This document shows, in pieces, positions 8,797 through 18,716 of a stretch of DNA of 64,000 bases. Within the stretch, counting starts at the first letter, position 1, and every line of letters begins with the position of its first letter. The notes under the pieces were generated by a model that searched no databases, was not told the origin of the DNA, and saw only the letters and a program-made list of their open reading frames with translations. Source of the stretch: Cohaesibacter haloalkalitolerans (GTDB lineage: Bacteria; Pseudomonadota; Alphaproteobacteria; Rhizobiales; Cohaesibacteraceae). The stretch lies in assembly GCF_003574655.1 (NCBI RefSeq), contig NZ_QNUM01000004.1:124001-188000 (forward strand), read 5' to 3'. The translations under genes were made by a program, and so were the position numbers.

Positions 8797-9564
8797 ATGA
8801 ATCGTCGTCGCAGGATCTACGAAGGAAAGGCCAAAATTCTTTATGAAGGCCCGGAACCAGGAACCCTTGTTTGCCATTTCAAGGACGATGCCACCGCTTT
8901 CAACGCCAAGAAGCACGAAATCATCGACGGCAAGGGCGTGCTGAACAACCGCATCTCCGAGTTCATTTTCACGGCCCTCAACGACCTTGGCATTCAGACG
9001 CATTTCATCAAACGCCTCAACATGCGCGAGCAGCTGATCAAGGAAGTGGAAATCATCCCGCTTGAGGTCATCGTGCGCAACGTGGCCGCCGGTTCCATCG
9101 CCAAGCGTCTCGGCATCGAGGAAGGCACCCAGCTGCCGCGCTCCGTCATCGAGTTCTGCTACAAGATGGACAGCCTCGACGACCCGATGGTTTCCGAAGA
9201 ACATATCACCGCATTCGGTTGGGCCTCCCCGCAGGAAATCGATGACATCATGGCTCTCGCCATCCGTATCAACGACTTCCTCTGCGGCATGTTCCGCGCC
9301 GTTGGCATCCGCCTCGTCGACTTCAAGATCGAATGCGGCCGCTATTTCGAGGGCGACACCATGCGGGTCATCCTGGCTGACGAGATCTCTCCAGACTCCT
9401 GCCGTCTCTGGGACATCAACACCAACGACAAGATGGACAAGGACCGCTTCCGCCGCGACATGGGTGGCATGATCGAAGCCTATCAGGAAGTCGCAAAGCG
9501 CCTCGGCATCATGATCGAGACCACACCCGAACGTAAGGGCCCCGGCCCGGTTCTGGTCAAATAA
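8797..9564 (+). CDS. purC: SAICAR synthetase (phosphoribosylaminoimidazole-succinocarboxamide synthase)
   Basis: This 255-residue enzyme performs the ATP-dependent addition of aspartate to CAIR in purine synthesis. [16 protein letters not shown] near the N-terminus is the nucleotide-binding start; [43 protein letters not shown], and the active-site stretches [10 protein letters not shown] and [14 protein letters not shown] are all intact. It is the first gene of a purC-purS-TM protein-purQ-purL run on the plus strand, the common order in Hyphomicrobiales. A hairpin just after its stop may partly end transcripts before purS. Confidence 0.97.
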   Translation: MNRRRRIYEGKAKILYEGPEPGTLVCHFKDDATAFNAKKHEIIDGKGVLNNRISEFIFTALNDLGIQTHFIKRLNMREQLIKEVEIIPLEVIVRNVAAGSIAKRLGIEEGTQLPRSVIEFCYKMDSLDDPMVSEEHITAFGWASPQEIDDIMALAIRINDFLCGMFRAVGIRLVDFKIECGRYFEGDTMRVILADEISPDSCRLWDINTNDKMDKDRFRRDMGGMIEAYQEVAKRLGIMIETTPERKGPGPVLVK

Positions 9565-9574
9565 CACCTATGAC

Positions 9575-9602
9575 AAGGCAGGGCGATGTGTCCTGCCTTT
9601 TC
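9575..9602 (+). terminator. Intra-operon hairpin between purC and purS
   Basis: Arms AAGGCAGG and CCTGCCTT enclose a 9-nt loop and are followed by TT and a short pyrimidine run. It sits 10 bases after the purC stop inside the pur cluster, so it may be a partial terminator or an mRNA-stabilising stem rather than an operon end. Confidence 0.6.
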
Positions 9603-9653
9603 CATTGTCTCTTCCCGGCAGGCATGCGCAAGGGCCGGAAAAACAAGGATAGC

Positions 9654-9899
9654 ATGAAGATGAAAGCACGCGTCACCGTCACACTGAAAACTGGCGTTCT
9701 GGATCCTCAGGGCAAGGCCATCGAAGGCGCTCTTGGTGCACTGGGATTTGACGGCATCGGCTCTGTTCGTCAGGGCAAGGTGATCGACATTGAACTCAAC
9801 GACGCCGACAAGACCGCTGCAGAAGCCAAACTGGCCGACATGTGCGAGAAGCTGCTGGCCAACACTGTCATCGAGAACTATCACATCGACATTCTCTGA
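9654..9899 (+). CDS. purS: Phosphoribosylformylglycinamidine synthase subunit PurS
   Basis: An 81-residue protein, KARVTVTLKTGVLDPQGKAIE at its N-terminus, matching PurS. PurS is the small bridging subunit that joins PurQ and PurL so that ammonia from glutamine reaches FGAR in the FGAM synthase reaction. The start at 9654 follows an AAGGAT ribosome binding site and gives the usual family length; an in-frame ATG at 9570 would run through the hairpin and is not used. Presence of purS agrees with the short, 732-residue PurL encoded downstream, which needs separate PurS and PurQ subunits. Confidence 0.95.
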   Translation: MKMKARVTVTLKTGVLDPQGKAIEGALGALGFDGIGSVRQGKVIDIELNDADKTAAEAKLADMCEKLLANTVIENYHIDIL

Positions 9900-9979
9900 C
9901 GGAGATTGCACGGAGCACCCCGCCCGAAACCACACGCTTCGGGTCCACTGGGGATCACATGATGGGAGAGAGAGGTTTC

Positions 9980-10243
9980 ATGGCTGAGAACAACGGACAG
10001 ATGGCAGCAAACGCCCCCCACCAGCCCGCTTCTTCAAATGCCCCCGAGACCAACACCTCCCCGGCGCCAGACAGTTCAATGTCAGACACTCTGATGTCAG
10101 ACACCCCGATGTCGGGCAGCCAGACACCCTATGATCACCGGCAGGAAACCGCAAAGGCAATCCGCTTCATGGTGATCAAGGCTGCGGTCTTCATTCTGAT
10201 CCCGGTGATAGCCTCCGTACTGGCAATCCTCATCCTCTTGTAA
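9980..10243 (+). CDS. Small single-pass membrane protein in the purS-purQ gap
   Basis: An 87-residue protein with a polar, proline- and serine-rich N-terminal half that includes the imperfect repeat SMSDTLMSDTPMSGS, and a C-terminal hydrophobic helix IKAAVFILIPVIASVLAILI. The ATG at 9980 follows GGGAGAGAGAGG. I recall similar short membrane proteins between purS and purQ in other Hyphomicrobiales, but know no function for them. It is placed between subunit genes of one enzyme, which suggests co-expression; a role in FGAM synthase assembly or membrane location would be a guess. Confidence 0.7.
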   Translation: MAENNGQMAANAPHQPASSNAPETNTSPAPDSSMSDTLMSDTPMSGSQTPYDHRQETAKAIRFMVIKAAVFILIPVIASVLAILILL

Positions 10244-10287
10244 CAGGACGCCGCTAGGCCTCCCCATTTCGTCAAGGAGCAGGACTT

Positions 10288-10977
10288 ATGAAAACTGCGA
10301 TCCTCGTATTCCCCGGAACCAACCGTGAGCATGACATGGCCGCTGCCGTGCGCTCCGTTTCCGGCAAGGACCCGATGATGGTCTGGCATGCCGAGACCGA
10401 AATCCCTCAAGCCGATCTGATCATTCTGCCCGGCGGCTTTTCCTACGGCGACTATCTGCGCTCCGGCGCCATTGCCGCCCGTTCGCCGATCGTTGCCGAC
10501 CTTCTGGAAAAGGCCAAGCAGGGCGTGCGCATTCTCGGCGTTTGCAACGGCTTCCAGATCCTAACGGAAACCGGCATCCTGCCCGGCGCCCTGATGCGCA
10601 ATGCTGGCCTCACCTTCATCTGCAAGGAAACCAAGCTGCGCATCGAGCGGGACGACACGATCTTCACCTCTTCCTACAAGAAGGGTCAGGTGATGCGTTG
10701 CCCGGTTGCCCATCATGACGGCAACTTCTTTGCCGATGACGACACCCTGAAAATGCTGGAAGACGATGGTCGCGTCCTGTTCCGTTACTGCGATGCAGCC
10801 GGACAAGCAACGCCGGAAGCCAACATCAACGGCTCGCGCAACAACATCGCCGGCATCATGAATGCCCGTGGCACCATCCTTGGCATGATGCCGCATCCTG
10901 AAAACCTCATTGAAGACCTGCACGGTGGCCTTGACGGTCGCGGCCTGTTTGAAAGCCTGTTGGAGAAAGTGGCATGA
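10288..10977 (+). CDS. purQ: Phosphoribosylformylglycinamidine synthase subunit PurQ (glutaminase)
   Basis: A class I glutamine amidotransferase of 229 residues that releases ammonia from glutamine for FGAM synthase. The Cys nucleophile is in GVCNGFQIL near residue 87, and the catalytic His and Glu are in [11 protein letters not shown] near the C-terminus. [14 protein letters not shown] is the oxyanion-strand motif of PurQ. The gene overlaps purL by four bases (ATGA), a sign of translational coupling and 1:1 expression of the two subunits. Confidence 0.97.
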   Translation: MKTAILVFPGTNREHDMAAAVRSVSGKDPMMVWHAETEIPQADLIILPGGFSYGDYLRSGAIAARSPIVADLLEKAKQGVRILGVCNGFQILTETGILPGALMRNAGLTFICKETKLRIERDDTIFTSSYKKGQVMRCPVAHHDGNFFADDDTLKMLEDDGRVLFRYCDAAGQATPEANINGSRNNIAGIMNARGTILGMMPHPENLIEDLHGGLDGRGLFESLLEKVA

Positions 10978-13172
10978 GCAAGAACGAACCACAGATCACG
11001 CCGGAACTGATCGCCGCTCATGGCCTGAAACCTGAAGAATATAACCATATTCTCGAACTGATCGGCCGTGAGCCGACCTTCACCGAATTTGGCATCTTCT
11101 CGGCCATGTGGAACGAGCACTGTTCCTACAAGTCGTCCAAGAAATGGCTGCGCACCCTGCCGACCAAGGGTCCCCGCGTGCTGCAGGGCCCCGGCGAAAA
11201 CGCTGGCGTGGTTGACATCGATGATGGCCAGGCCGTTGTCTTCAAGATGGAAAGCCACAACCATCCCTCCTACATCGAACCCTATCAGGGCGCTGCAACC
11301 GGCGTTGGCGGCATCCTGCGTGACGTCTTCACCATGGGTGCCCGCCCGATCGCTGCCATGAACTCCCTGCGCTTCGGTGTGCCTGAACATGAGCGCACCC
11401 GCCACGTGGTTTCCGGCGTTGTCGCCGGTGTTGGCGGCTATGGCAACAGCTTCGGCGTGCCAACCGTTGGCGGCGAGGTGAACTTCCACGCCTCCTACAA
11501 TGGCAACTGCCTCGTCAACGCCTTCGCAGCCGGCCTTGCCGACAGCGACAAGATCTTCCTCTCGGAAGCCAAGGGCGTCGGCATGCCGGTCGTCTATCTC
11601 GGTGCCAAGACCGGTCGTGATGGCGTCGGCGGTGCCACCATGGCCTCTGCCGAATTCGACGATGACAGCGAAGAGAAGCGTCCTACCGTTCAGGTTGGCG
11701 ACCCGTTCAGCGAAAAGCGTCTGATGGAAGCCACCCTCGAACTGATGAAAACCGGCGCCGTGATCGCCATTCAGGACATGGGCGCTGCGGGCCTTACCTG
11801 CTCGGCCGTTGAAATGGGCGCCAAGGGCAACCTCGGTATCGATCTGGACCTCGACAAGGTGCCAAATCGTGAAGAGAACATGACCCCTTACGAAATGATG
11901 CTGTCCGAATCCCAGGAACGCATGCTGATGGTGCTGCATCCTGAGAAGCGCGAAGCAGCCGAAGCCGTGTTCCGCAAGTGGGAGCTGGACTTTGCCGAAT
12001 GCGGCATGACCACCGACACCCTCCGGTTCCGCATCTTCCATCAGGGCGAAATGGTTGCCGACCTGCCGATCAAGGAACTGGGCGACGAAGCGCCGGAGTA
12101 TGATCGTCCATGGGTCGAAACGCCGAAGGCTGCCAAGCTGGACAATGCCACCGTCGAAGCGCCGAAGGACCTTCTGGAAAGCCTCGTGGCGATGGTCGGT
12201 TGCAAGAACCTCAGCTCCCGCCGCTGGGTCTGGGAACAGTATGACACCATGATTCAGGGCAACACCAAGCAGCGCCCGGGTGGCGATGCCGGTGTGATCC
12301 GCGTTGATGGCGGCACCAAGGGTCTCGCCTTCACGGTTGACGTGACCCCGCGCTACTGCAAGGCTGATCCGTTCGAAGGGGGTAAGCAGGCCGTCGCCGA
12401 GGCATGGCGCAACCTCAACGCCGTTGGCGCCGAGCCATTGGCCACCACCGACAACCTCAACTTCGGCAACCCGGAAAAGCCGGAAATCATGGGCCAGTTC
12501 GTTGGCTGCATCAAGGGCGTGGGCGCAGCCTGTGAAGCCCTCGACATGCCGATCGTCTCGGGCAACGTTTCGCTTTACAACGAAACCTCCGGCGAAGCCA
12601 TTCTGCCAACCCCGGCCATCGGTGCCGTCGGCCTGCTGCCGGACGTCATGGTCTCCGTTGGCAACGGCTTTGTCGCTGAAGGCGATGCTATCCTGCTGGT
12701 TGGCGGTCATGGCTCGGAGATGGGCCAGAGCAGCTACCTCAGCGAACTCTGCGGTCGCGAGGAAGGGGCTCCTCCTCCGGTTGACCTCGCAGTCGAGAAA
12801 AAGCACGGCACCTTCGTCCGCGAAGCCATCCGCGCCGGTGAGATCAACGCCGCCCATGACATTTCCGATGGTGGCCTCGGTGTTGCTGTCGCTGAAATGG
12901 CAATCCGTACCGGTCTGGGCTGCACCATTGAACTGCCTTCCAAGGATACCCACATTGCTTTCTATGCAGAAGATCAGGCTCGTTACCTGATCACCTGTGA
13001 CAAGGACGGGGTGGAAGCCCTGATCGCCAAGGCGAAAGCTGCAGGCGTTCCTCTGGAGCAGATTGGCTCGGTTGCTGGAGAAAAGCTGACAGTTGCCGGA
13101 CAGGGCTCTGTCGACGTGTCCAAGCTGGCCACCGCCCATGAAAGCTGGTTCCCTGCTTACATGGCTCAATAA
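10974..13172 (+). CDS. purL: Phosphoribosylformylglycinamidine synthase subunit PurL
   Basis: The synthetase subunit of FGAM synthase, 732 residues, the small PurL type that works with PurS and PurQ. It uses ATP and ammonia to convert FGAR to FGAM. Visible features include [35 protein letters not shown] (ATP and metal site), a glycine-rich [20 protein letters not shown] stretch, and the second AIRS-like half with [15 protein letters not shown] near residue 630. The gene begins inside the last codons of purQ. The following 212 bases before bolA carry no gene. Confidence 0.97.
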   Translation: MSKNEPQITPELIAAHGLKPEEYNHILELIGREPTFTEFGIFSAMWNEHCSYKSSKKWLRTLPTKGPRVLQGPGENAGVVDIDDGQAVVFKMESHNHPSYIEPYQGAATGVGGILRDVFTMGARPIAAMNSLRFGVPEHERTRHVVSGVVAGVGGYGNSFGVPTVGGEVNFHASYNGNCLVNAFAAGLADSDKIFLSEAKGVGMPVVYLGAKTGRDGVGGATMASAEFDDDSEEKRPTVQVGDPFSEKRLMEATLELMKTGAVIAIQDMGAAGLTCSAVEMGAKGNLGIDLDLDKVPNREENMTPYEMMLSESQERMLMVLHPEKREAAEAVFRKWELDFAECGMTTDTLRFRIFHQGEMVADLPIKELGDEAPEYDRPWVETPKAAKLDNATVEAPKDLLESLVAMVGCKNLSSRRWVWEQYDTMIQGNTKQRPGGDAGVIRVDGGTKGLAFTVDVTPRYCKADPFEGGKQAVAEAWRNLNAVGAEPLATTDNLNFGNPEKPEIMGQFVGCIKGVGAACEALDMPIVSGNVSLYNETSGEAILPTPAIGAVGLLPDVMVSVGNGFVAEGDAILLVGGHGSEMGQSSYLSELCGREEGAPPPVDLAVEKKHGTFVREAIRAGEINAAHDISDGGLGVAVAEMAIRTGLGCTIELPSKDTHIAFYAEDQARYLITCDKDGVEALIAKAKAAGVPLEQIGSVAGEKLTVAGQGSVDVSKLATAHESWFPAYMAQ

Positions 13173-13384
13173 AGGCTGGAGATGGTCAGGTGCGCAAAGT
13201 TTAGACTGGTGATTGTCCGAATTTTCAACTTGACCAACCCCCTCCTGAAAGAGGACGCTTGGACGACGGATCTTCCCGCCATCACCTAAAAAGGCGGGAT
13301 GAACCAAAGAATTGCCTGAAGCGGAAATACGAACAATTGCGTATTTCCGACTTCTCTGACAATATGTTCCTCGAGGAGACCAGC

Positions 13385-13618
13385 ATGCCAATGGACGCAC
13401 GCGAAATCGAAACCCTGATCAGAGAGTCATTGCCGGATGCCAAGGTTGTCATCCGCGACCTTGCAGGAGATGGCGATCATTTCGCCGCTGAAGTCGTCTC
13501 AGAGAGCTTCAGGGGTAAGTCTCGCGTCCAGCAGCATCAGCTGGTTTATGAAGCCCTGAAAGGCAACATGGGCGGAGCTTTGCATGCTCTGGCGTTGCAG
13601 ACGTCTGTGCCCGACTAG
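13385..13618 (+). CDS. BolA-family protein
   Basis: A 77-residue BolA-like protein. ETLIRESLPDAKVVIRDLAG is the family start, and HFAAEVVSESFRGKSRVQQHQLVYEAL contains the conserved Ser-Lys-Val-type region and the His that ligates an Fe-S cluster in BolA-glutaredoxin complexes. The ATG at 13385 follows GAGGAGACC and gives the normal length; longer in-frame options upstream lack support. A CGFS monothiol glutaredoxin gene follows 88 bases later. These two protein families are known partners in iron-sulfur trafficking, so the pairing supports both calls. Confidence 0.93.
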   Translation: MPMDAREIETLIRESLPDAKVVIRDLAGDGDHFAAEVVSESFRGKSRVQQHQLVYEALKGNMGGALHALALQTSVPD

Positions 13619-13706
13619 GCGCAACAAGGCTTCTGGCCCTCAGCACCGCCACTGACCGACCCACGCGTCAGGGCTGTGTAAACAGCAAAGTTTGAAGGAC
13701 GGACAT

Positions 13707-14030
13707 ATGAGCGATATCCAGGCCTGGATTGACAATGAGGTCAAATCCAACGAAATCGTGCTTTTCATGAAAGGCACGCCCACCTTCCCGCAGTGCGGCT
13801 TTTCCGGTCAGGTCGTCCAGATTCTGGACTATCTAGACGTGCCATACAAAGGCGTCAACGTGCTGGAAAATGACGATCTGCGTCAGGGCATCAAGGACTA
13901 TTCCAACTGGCCGACGATCCCTCAGCTTTATGTGAAGGGCGAATTCGTCGGCGGCTGCGACATCATCCGCGAAATGTTCCAGAATCAGGAATTGCAGGAA
14001 CTGCTCGGCTCTTCCAAGACCGTAGCCTGA
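13707..14030 (+). CDS. grxD: Monothiol glutaredoxin, CGFS type (Grx4/GrxD)
   Basis: A protein of 107 residues with [19 protein letters not shown], the CGFS active site that coordinates a [2Fe-2S] cluster together with glutathione. [19 protein letters not shown] supplies the glutathione-binding TIPQ loop and the GGCD motif. Such proteins store and transfer Fe-S clusters rather than reduce disulfides. The start MSDIQAW at 13707 is preferred over an in-frame start 15 bases upstream because of its spacing from GAAGGACGG. It follows the bolA gene and is ended by a strong hairpin. Confidence 0.95.
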   Translation: MSDIQAWIDNEVKSNEIVLFMKGTPTFPQCGFSGQVVQILDYLDVPYKGVNVLENDDLRQGIKDYSNWPTIPQLYVKGEFVGGCDIIREMFQNQELQELLGSSKTVA

Positions 14031-14122
14031 TATTTTTGATCAGGACCCCTCAACATTCGAACATTCAGGAATATTGAGTCTTAAGAATCGCTTGGCGACA
14101 GTCTTTGAGACGTTGATTCAAG

Positions 14123-14156
14123 AAAACCCGGGTGCAGGCATCCGGGTTTTGCTTTT
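14123..14156 (+). terminator. Rho-independent terminator after the glutaredoxin gene
   Basis: Arms AAAACCCGG and CCGGGTTTT extend by a few more pairs to a 4-nt loop, followed by GCTTTTT. It closes the bolA-grxD unit. Because the left arm starts with AAAA it may also act on minus-strand transcripts from ttcA. Confidence 0.88.
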
Positions 14157-14322
14157 TCAACTTTTCATTGCAAGCAGAAGCGCTTCAAGGCGTTTGTTGC
14201 CAAAGTGAATCAATTGAGCCTAGCGCGCGTTCCGTTAAGTTGGCCTCGATTTAGCGAAAAGAATTCGCACCCAAACAAATAGACAGAGCAAGTCAAGTGA
14301 ATGCAAATGAACGCGACGAGCT

Positions 14323-15294
14323 CTAGTCTTCGTGCATCTGCAGAAAACTGCTCGACAGGGCGGAAACGGCCGCACAGCCTTCTGCATCGTCGCTGTCATC
14401 CCCAGCCCGGTCATCCTCCAGCGACAAGCCCTGAAAATCAAACAGCTTGGTGTCCAGCATGTGGGACGGGCGGATATTCGACAGCGCCCGGAACATCACC
14501 TGAGTGCGCCCCTTGTGCTGAGCCTCGAAGCCCTGCAGCATGGCCTTCACTTCCTGACGCTGTAGCCCGTCTTGCGAGCCACACAGGTCGCACGGAATGA
14601 TCGGGAACTGCATCAGCTCGGCAAACTTGGCCAGATCCTTTTCCTCGCAATAGGCCAGCGGGCGGAACAGCATCAGGTCGCCTTCCTCATTCTTCAGCTT
14701 GGGTGGCATGGTAGCCAGACGACCACCATGCAGCAGGTTGAGGAAGAAAGTCTCCAGAATGTCGTCGCGATGATGACCCAGAATGACCGCGTCACAGCCA
14801 TGCTCCCGCGCGATGCGATAGAGGTTGCCGCGTCTGAGACGCGAGCAGAGAGAACAATAGGTGTTCCCCGCCGGGATCTTGTCCTTGACGATGGAATAGG
14901 TGTCCTGCCGTTCGATATGATGAGGAATGTCATGCTGCTCGAAGAAGCGTGGCAGCACATCGGACGGGAACCCCGGCTGCGCCTGATCAAGGTTGCAGGC
15001 AAGCAGCTCGACATCAAGCAGCCCGCGCCATTTCAGATCCAGCAGGATGGCCAAAAGCCCGTAAGAGTCCTTGCCGCCAGAAAGACAGACAAGCCACTTC
15101 TGCCCCTTGGTCTGCATGTTGTAATCTTCAATGGCCGCCCGCACATTGCGCAGCAGCCGCTTGCGCAGCTTCTTGAAGGACACAGAGCTCGGCGCATCCC
15201 GGAACATCGGATGACAGAGATCATCCTCTTCCGGGAGGGCGGCTGGCCCGGCAGCGATCTGGTCTTCAGGGATGGACGTGGCGATGTCGCTCAT
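14323..15294 (-). CDS. ttcA: tRNA 2-thiocytidine(32) synthetase TtcA
   Basis: A 323-residue PP-loop ATPase that thiolates cytidine 32 of certain tRNAs using ATP and an Fe-S cluster. The PP-loop is [13 protein letters not shown] near residue 66. Two CxxC pairs, [12 protein letters not shown] near the middle and [11 protein letters not shown] further on, match the cluster-binding cysteines. [17 protein letters not shown] is the usual link between them. The last 40 or so residues, rich in Asp, Glu and Ser, extend beyond the conserved part. It is the last gene of a minus-strand run after rpsD. Confidence 0.95.
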   Translation of the reverse strand: MSDIATSIPEDQIAAGPAALPEEDDLCHPMFRDAPSSVSFKKLRKRLLRNVRAAIEDYNMQTKGQKWLVCLSGGKDSYGLLAILLDLKWRGLLDVELLACNLDQAQPGFPSDVLPRFFEQHDIPHHIERQDTYSIVKDKIPAGNTYCSLCSRLRRGNLYRIAREHGCDAVILGHHRDDILETFFLNLLHGGRLATMPPKLKNEEGDLMLFRPLAYCEEKDLAKFAELMQFPIIPCDLCGSQDGLQRQEVKAMLQGFEAQHKGRTQVMFRALSNIRPSHMLDTKLFDFQGLSLEDDRAGDDSDDAEGCAAVSALSSSFLQMHED

Positions 15295-15402
15295 GGTGAT
15301 GCTTCCCGGTGAACAGTTTGCCTTGCCTTAGCAAATGCCAGGGCAAGGCTCAACAACGCATTGGACCCTTTCCGAAAAGAAAAGGCCACGGCGCCTTAAA
15401 CG

Positions 15403-15429
15403 ACAAAAGGCTGCCACTGGGGCAGCCTT
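15403..15429 (-). terminator. Terminator after rpsD
   Basis: Read on the minus strand, arms AAGGCTGCC and GGCAGCCTT enclose a 5-nt loop and are followed by TTGTCG (a four-T run counting the stem end). It lies 28 bases after the rpsD stop and separates rpsD from ttcA. Confidence 0.8.
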
Positions 15430-15456
15430 CTGAAAAAGACGGACAATCCGTTTCCC

Positions 15457-16074
15457 TTAACGGGAATAGAATTCGACCACCAGGTTCGGTTCCATGACAA
15501 CAGGATACGGCACGTCGGCCAGCTGTGGCATGGCTTTGAAGGTAACAACCATCTTGTTGTGATCAGCTTCGATGTAATCAGGAACATCGCGCTCAGCCAT
15601 CTGGGAAGCTTCCAGAATGATGGCGAGCTGCTTGGAACGATCACGCACTTCAATCACGTCACCAACCTTGCAGCGGTAGGACGGGATGTTGACGCGCTGG
15701 CCATTGACCTTGAGGTGACCATGGCTGACAAACTGACGAGCAGCGAACACGGTCGGAACAAGCTTGGCGCGGTATACGATGGCATCCAGACGGGATTCCA
15801 GCAGACCGATCAGGTTTTCCGAAGTATCGCCTTTCAGACGGTTTGCTTCCTTGTAGATGCGCAGGAACTGCTTCTCGGAGATGTTGCCGTAGTAGCCCTT
15901 GAGCTTCTGCTTGGCGCGCAGCTGCAGACCGAAGTCAGACAGCTTGCCCTTGCGGCGCTGACCGTGCTGGCCCGGACCATATTCACGACGGTTGACCGGG
16001 GACTTCGGACGGCCCCAGATGTTTTCGCCGAGACGGCGGTCAATTTTGTATTTCTGAGAATGGCGCTTAGTCAT
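15457..16074 (-). CDS. rpsD: 30S ribosomal protein S4
   Basis: A protein of 205 residues starting [20 protein letters not shown], as alphaproteobacterial S4 does. S4 binds 16S rRNA early in small-subunit assembly. The N-terminal part has [20 protein letters not shown]; the S4 RNA-binding domain follows with [17 protein letters not shown] and [19 protein letters not shown]. The start at 16074 is fixed by homology; the frame is open further upstream. It is a stand-alone rpsD away from the rpsM-rpsK-rpoA operon, as usual in this class. Confidence 0.97.
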   Translation of the reverse strand: MTKRHSQKYKIDRRLGENIWGRPKSPVNRREYGPGQHGQRRKGKLSDFGLQLRAKQKLKGYYGNISEKQFLRIYKEANRLKGDTSENLIGLLESRLDAIVYRAKLVPTVFAARQFVSHGHLKVNGQRVNIPSYRCKVGDVIEVRDRSKQLAIILEASQMAERDVPDYIEADHNKMVVTFKAMPQLADVPYPVVMEPNLVVEFYSR

Positions 16075-16290
16075 TCGCGTGTTTTCCTTGTTTTCGTTTT
16101 TAAGAAAACGCGCCCCTCCTGGGATCTTGGGCCAAAGCCGGATCCGACAGAAGACCATGGTTGCGCTCCTTGGTCTTCACGGGTGCGTCAAAAATCAAAG
16201 GGGGCCAACAACAGGCCCCGCAGAGATTGGATGGTGTTTAGAGCCTTTGCCCCGGCAAGTCAAATCGAATCCGCAGAATTTGGCGCAGAA

Positions 16291-17139
16291 TCATGAATTT
16301 GGTCCACAACTCGACGCCGGATCGGCTTTTTCCTCAATCAGAGCCTGCCAGGCCCGGCTCAACCGCAGCGCTTCGCCCCCCGTTGCCATGAAGCGAATGC
16401 GTCCCCTCGCCTCGACCTGCGCCGGAGTGGCACCCGCCAGACAGTCCTGCCACTCCTGCTCAAGCAGATGCATCACCCGGCGAGCGACTGCATGGGCGGG
16501 GTCAATCCACAGCACCGGGCGCGGCGCGACGGCATGCAGCACCGGCATCAGCAGTGGATAGTGGGTACAGCCGAGCACGATGACGTCGACATCATCCCCA
16601 TACTCGCCTTCAAACACCGCACGCACCTCTTCATATACAGCCGCTTCGTTGCGATCCCCTTCCAGCAGATAGGCTTCCGCCAGCCGAGCCAGCTGATTGC
16701 AGGCGACCAGATCAACCACACAGCCCGAGGCATAATCGCGGATCAGATCACGGGTGTAGGAGCGCCGGATGGTGCCCGGCGTAGCGATGACGGCAAAGTG
16801 GCCGGTGCGGGTCGCATGGGCCGCAGGCTTGATGGCTGGAACGATGCCAACGATGGGAAAGAAAAAGCGGGCCCGCAATGCCGTCAGCGCCACCGTGGAG
16901 GCGGTGTTGCAGGCAATCACCAGCAGATCCGGCATGGTGTCCATGCAAGTGTTCTCGATCAGAGCAATCAACCCCTCGATGAGCTCCTCGTCAGAGAGAT
17001 CGCCATAGGGAAAGCGCGCGTCATCCGCCAGAAACATGTAATTGGCGAATGGCAGCGTGGCCGTGAGGGCCGACAACACTGAAAGCCCTCCAAAGCCGGA
17101 GTCAAAAACCAGAATATTGGGGTCTTTCTTCCTGACCAT
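16291..17139 (-). CDS. murI: Glutamate racemase
   Basis: A 282-residue enzyme making D-glutamate for peptidoglycan. The two catalytic cysteines lie in LVIACNTASTVAL and VLGCTHYPLLMPVL, and the N-terminal VFDSGFGGLSVL and PYGDLSDEELIEG are family motifs. An in-frame GTG at 17148 would add three residues; the ATG at 17139 is chosen. The gene lies 42 bases downstream of the TrmJ-like gene on the same strand, and rpsD follows after 216 bases. The protein is slightly longer than many MurI proteins through its C-terminal tail. Confidence 0.94.
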   Translation of the reverse strand: MVRKKDPNILVFDSGFGGLSVLSALTATLPFANYMFLADDARFPYGDLSDEELIEGLIALIENTCMDTMPDLLVIACNTASTVALTALRARFFFPIVGIVPAIKPAAHATRTGHFAVIATPGTIRRSYTRDLIRDYASGCVVDLVACNQLARLAEAYLLEGDRNEAAVYEEVRAVFEGEYGDDVDVIVLGCTHYPLLMPVLHAVAPRPVLWIDPAHAVARRVMHLLEQEWQDCLAGATPAQVEARGRIRFMATGGEALRLSRAWQALIEEKADPASSCGPNS

Positions 17140-17181
17140 CTTCGTCACTCACATCGCCTGAGCCGACATCAGACCGAACGA

Positions 17182-17919
17182 CTACTGCCGGGGCCGCTCA
17201 TGCCGACGCTGAAGCGCAGCAACAACCCCGCGCAAGGTCCGCACTTCCTGCTCGGCCCAATCGCCCTTCTGCAGGATTGTACGCAGATTCTGGACCATGT
17301 GCTGGCGCTTTTCCGGCGGGCGGAAAAAGCCCACTTCATCGAGCGCCTCTTCAAAGTGATCAAACAGCCGCACCATGTCTTCCTTGCTGGCCCGCGGCAC
17401 ATCCGGCGTTTCAAACGGCAGAGCAGCCTCGCGGTCACTGCCAGACATCCGCCACTCATAGCAGATGATCAAAACCGCCTGGGCGATATTGAGGGACGAA
17501 AAATCCGGGTCGACCGGCAGCGTCAAAATCTCGTTGGACAGCGCAACTTCATCGTTGTTGAGCCCCCAGCGCTCGCGCCCGAACAGGATGCCGACCTTGC
17601 CGCCGTTGTTGATGGTCTTGCGCATGATCTGGGCGGCTTCAACCGGGTGACGCACTTCCTTGAGCATGTCGCGCTGGCGTGCTGTCGTCGCATAGACAAA
17701 ATCCAGATCGGCAACGGCTTCCTCGACGCTTTCGAAATTCAGGGTCTTGGCGATCACATGGTCGGCGCGGGAAGAGGCATTGCGCGCCTTCTCACTTGGC
17801 CATCCATCACGAGGCCGCACGAGGCGCAGATCAGTAACCCCGAAGTTCGCCATGGCACGCGCTGCCATACCGATATTCTCCCCCAATTGTGGCTCGACGA
17901 GAATGATGACCGGATCCAT
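17182..17919 (-). CDS. TrmJ-like tRNA/rRNA 2'-O-methyltransferase (SPOUT)
   Basis: A SpoU/TrmH-superfamily protein of 245 residues resembling TrmJ, which methylates the 2'-OH of nucleotide 32 in tRNAs. IILVEPQLGENIGMAARAMAN is the N-terminal motif, and the SAM-binding trefoil knot is formed by GILFGRERWGLNNDEVALSN and SSLNIAQAVLIICYEW. The C-terminal 80 residues form the extra helical domain of TrmJ. It shares its strand with murI and the distant ttcA, which also modifies tRNA position 32; this may be coincidence. The exact target RNA is inferred from family only. Confidence 0.9.
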   Translation of the reverse strand: MDPVIILVEPQLGENIGMAARAMANFGVTDLRLVRPRDGWPSEKARNASSRADHVIAKTLNFESVEEAVADLDFVYATTARQRDMLKEVRHPVEAAQIMRKTINNGGKVGILFGRERWGLNNDEVALSNEILTLPVDPDFSSLNIAQAVLIICYEWRMSGSDREAALPFETPDVPRASKEDMVRLFDHFEEALDEVGFFRPPEKRQHMVQNLRTILQKGDWAEQEVRTLRGVVAALQRRHERPRQ

Positions 17920-18368
17920 CTCTTCTTCTTTCTTTTATCCGAAAATCACCTGTTCTACCCTGCCGGACAGAGAAGAACAGACAAAGAAAACCAAAAGCTA
18001 GTGAAAGCGTGGGGGGAGTAGTGGCGCAAAGTTGGTGCGATTGCAAGGCCTGACGCCCAATTCCCTGTGCTTGAGAAGCATGACAGCCGTCGCACAACGA
18101 CAAAAGTTGACGCTGACCACCGAACGCAATCCGGATGAGGGCCACTCGTTAAACAGCGCCAACGCTGAAACAGCAATCCTCGGGCATCAGGTCTTCAGCA
18201 CAATCGAAAACAAGTCCATCAATCAATCGGTTGCGCGTCACGCTCCGTATAGGCTCATTCAATCGATTGTAATGATTAGAAACGATTCAGCTTTTCACAT
18301 TCAACCTGACGAAAGTGAAACCGAATAATATTGGCAACTTAGATATCGATTAGTAACCAAGATTAAGT

Positions 18369-18420
18369 GTGGCCACCTAATCAATCAAGGTGGTGGGCAA
18401 GCGGGTGATTAGGTGGCCAC
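18369..18420. repeat. Perfect 15-bp inverted repeat with 22-nt spacer
   Basis: Arms GTGGCCACCTAATCA (18369-18383) and TGATTAGGTGGCCAC (18406-18420) match perfectly. Neither side has a T run, so it is not a normal terminator. It sits in an AT-rich non-coding stretch. A small-RNA stem, a regulator site or the remains of a small mobile element are all possible. Confidence 0.75.
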
Positions 18421-18654
18421 TGGTCTGAACGACCAATATATTGGTACCGAAAAACAAAACTTCGGTAAATAGACAACACTATACTTTTCCGAGACTATTC
18501 ACTTAATAATTGTAGATGACTATTCTCATCACCATTTCGAATTAATATGAGGCTGGAAAAAATCAACAATTTCATCAGGCATTTTGTTAGCATCAACTCA
18601 GCAAAACCATAAAGCTTAGCTGCCGATCTTTTCTATAAGCAAGCATCACATTGA

Positions 18655-18686
18655 AATGCCACGCATTTTTACAAATACGTGGCATT
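18655..18686 (-). terminator. Hairpin after alaS, probable terminator
   Basis: Arms AATGCCACG and CGTGGCATT, extended across one mismatch by ATTT/AAAT, form a long stem around a short loop. It begins 30 bases after the alaS stop on the minus strand. The following T run is weak (ATTTC). Confidence 0.6.
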
Positions 18687-18716
18687 CTAAAATCTCAATA
18701 TGTCATCAAGTCTGTA

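Larger units (their letters stand above)
17920..18716. other. 797-base intergenic region between the TrmJ-like gene and alaS
   Basis: No supported gene. The right two thirds (about 18250-18650) are AT-rich compared with the neighbours. It contains a perfect 15-bp inverted repeat at 18369-18420 and a hairpin at 18655-18686 near the end of alaS; the rest shows nothing recognisable. The TrmJ-like gene promoter should lie in its left part. Confidence 0.6.

Noticed and set aside
10785-13400. 871-residue frame antisense to purL
   Set aside because: It covers the reverse strand of purL and purQ, whose protein motifs are complete; high-GC genes often give long open antisense frames.
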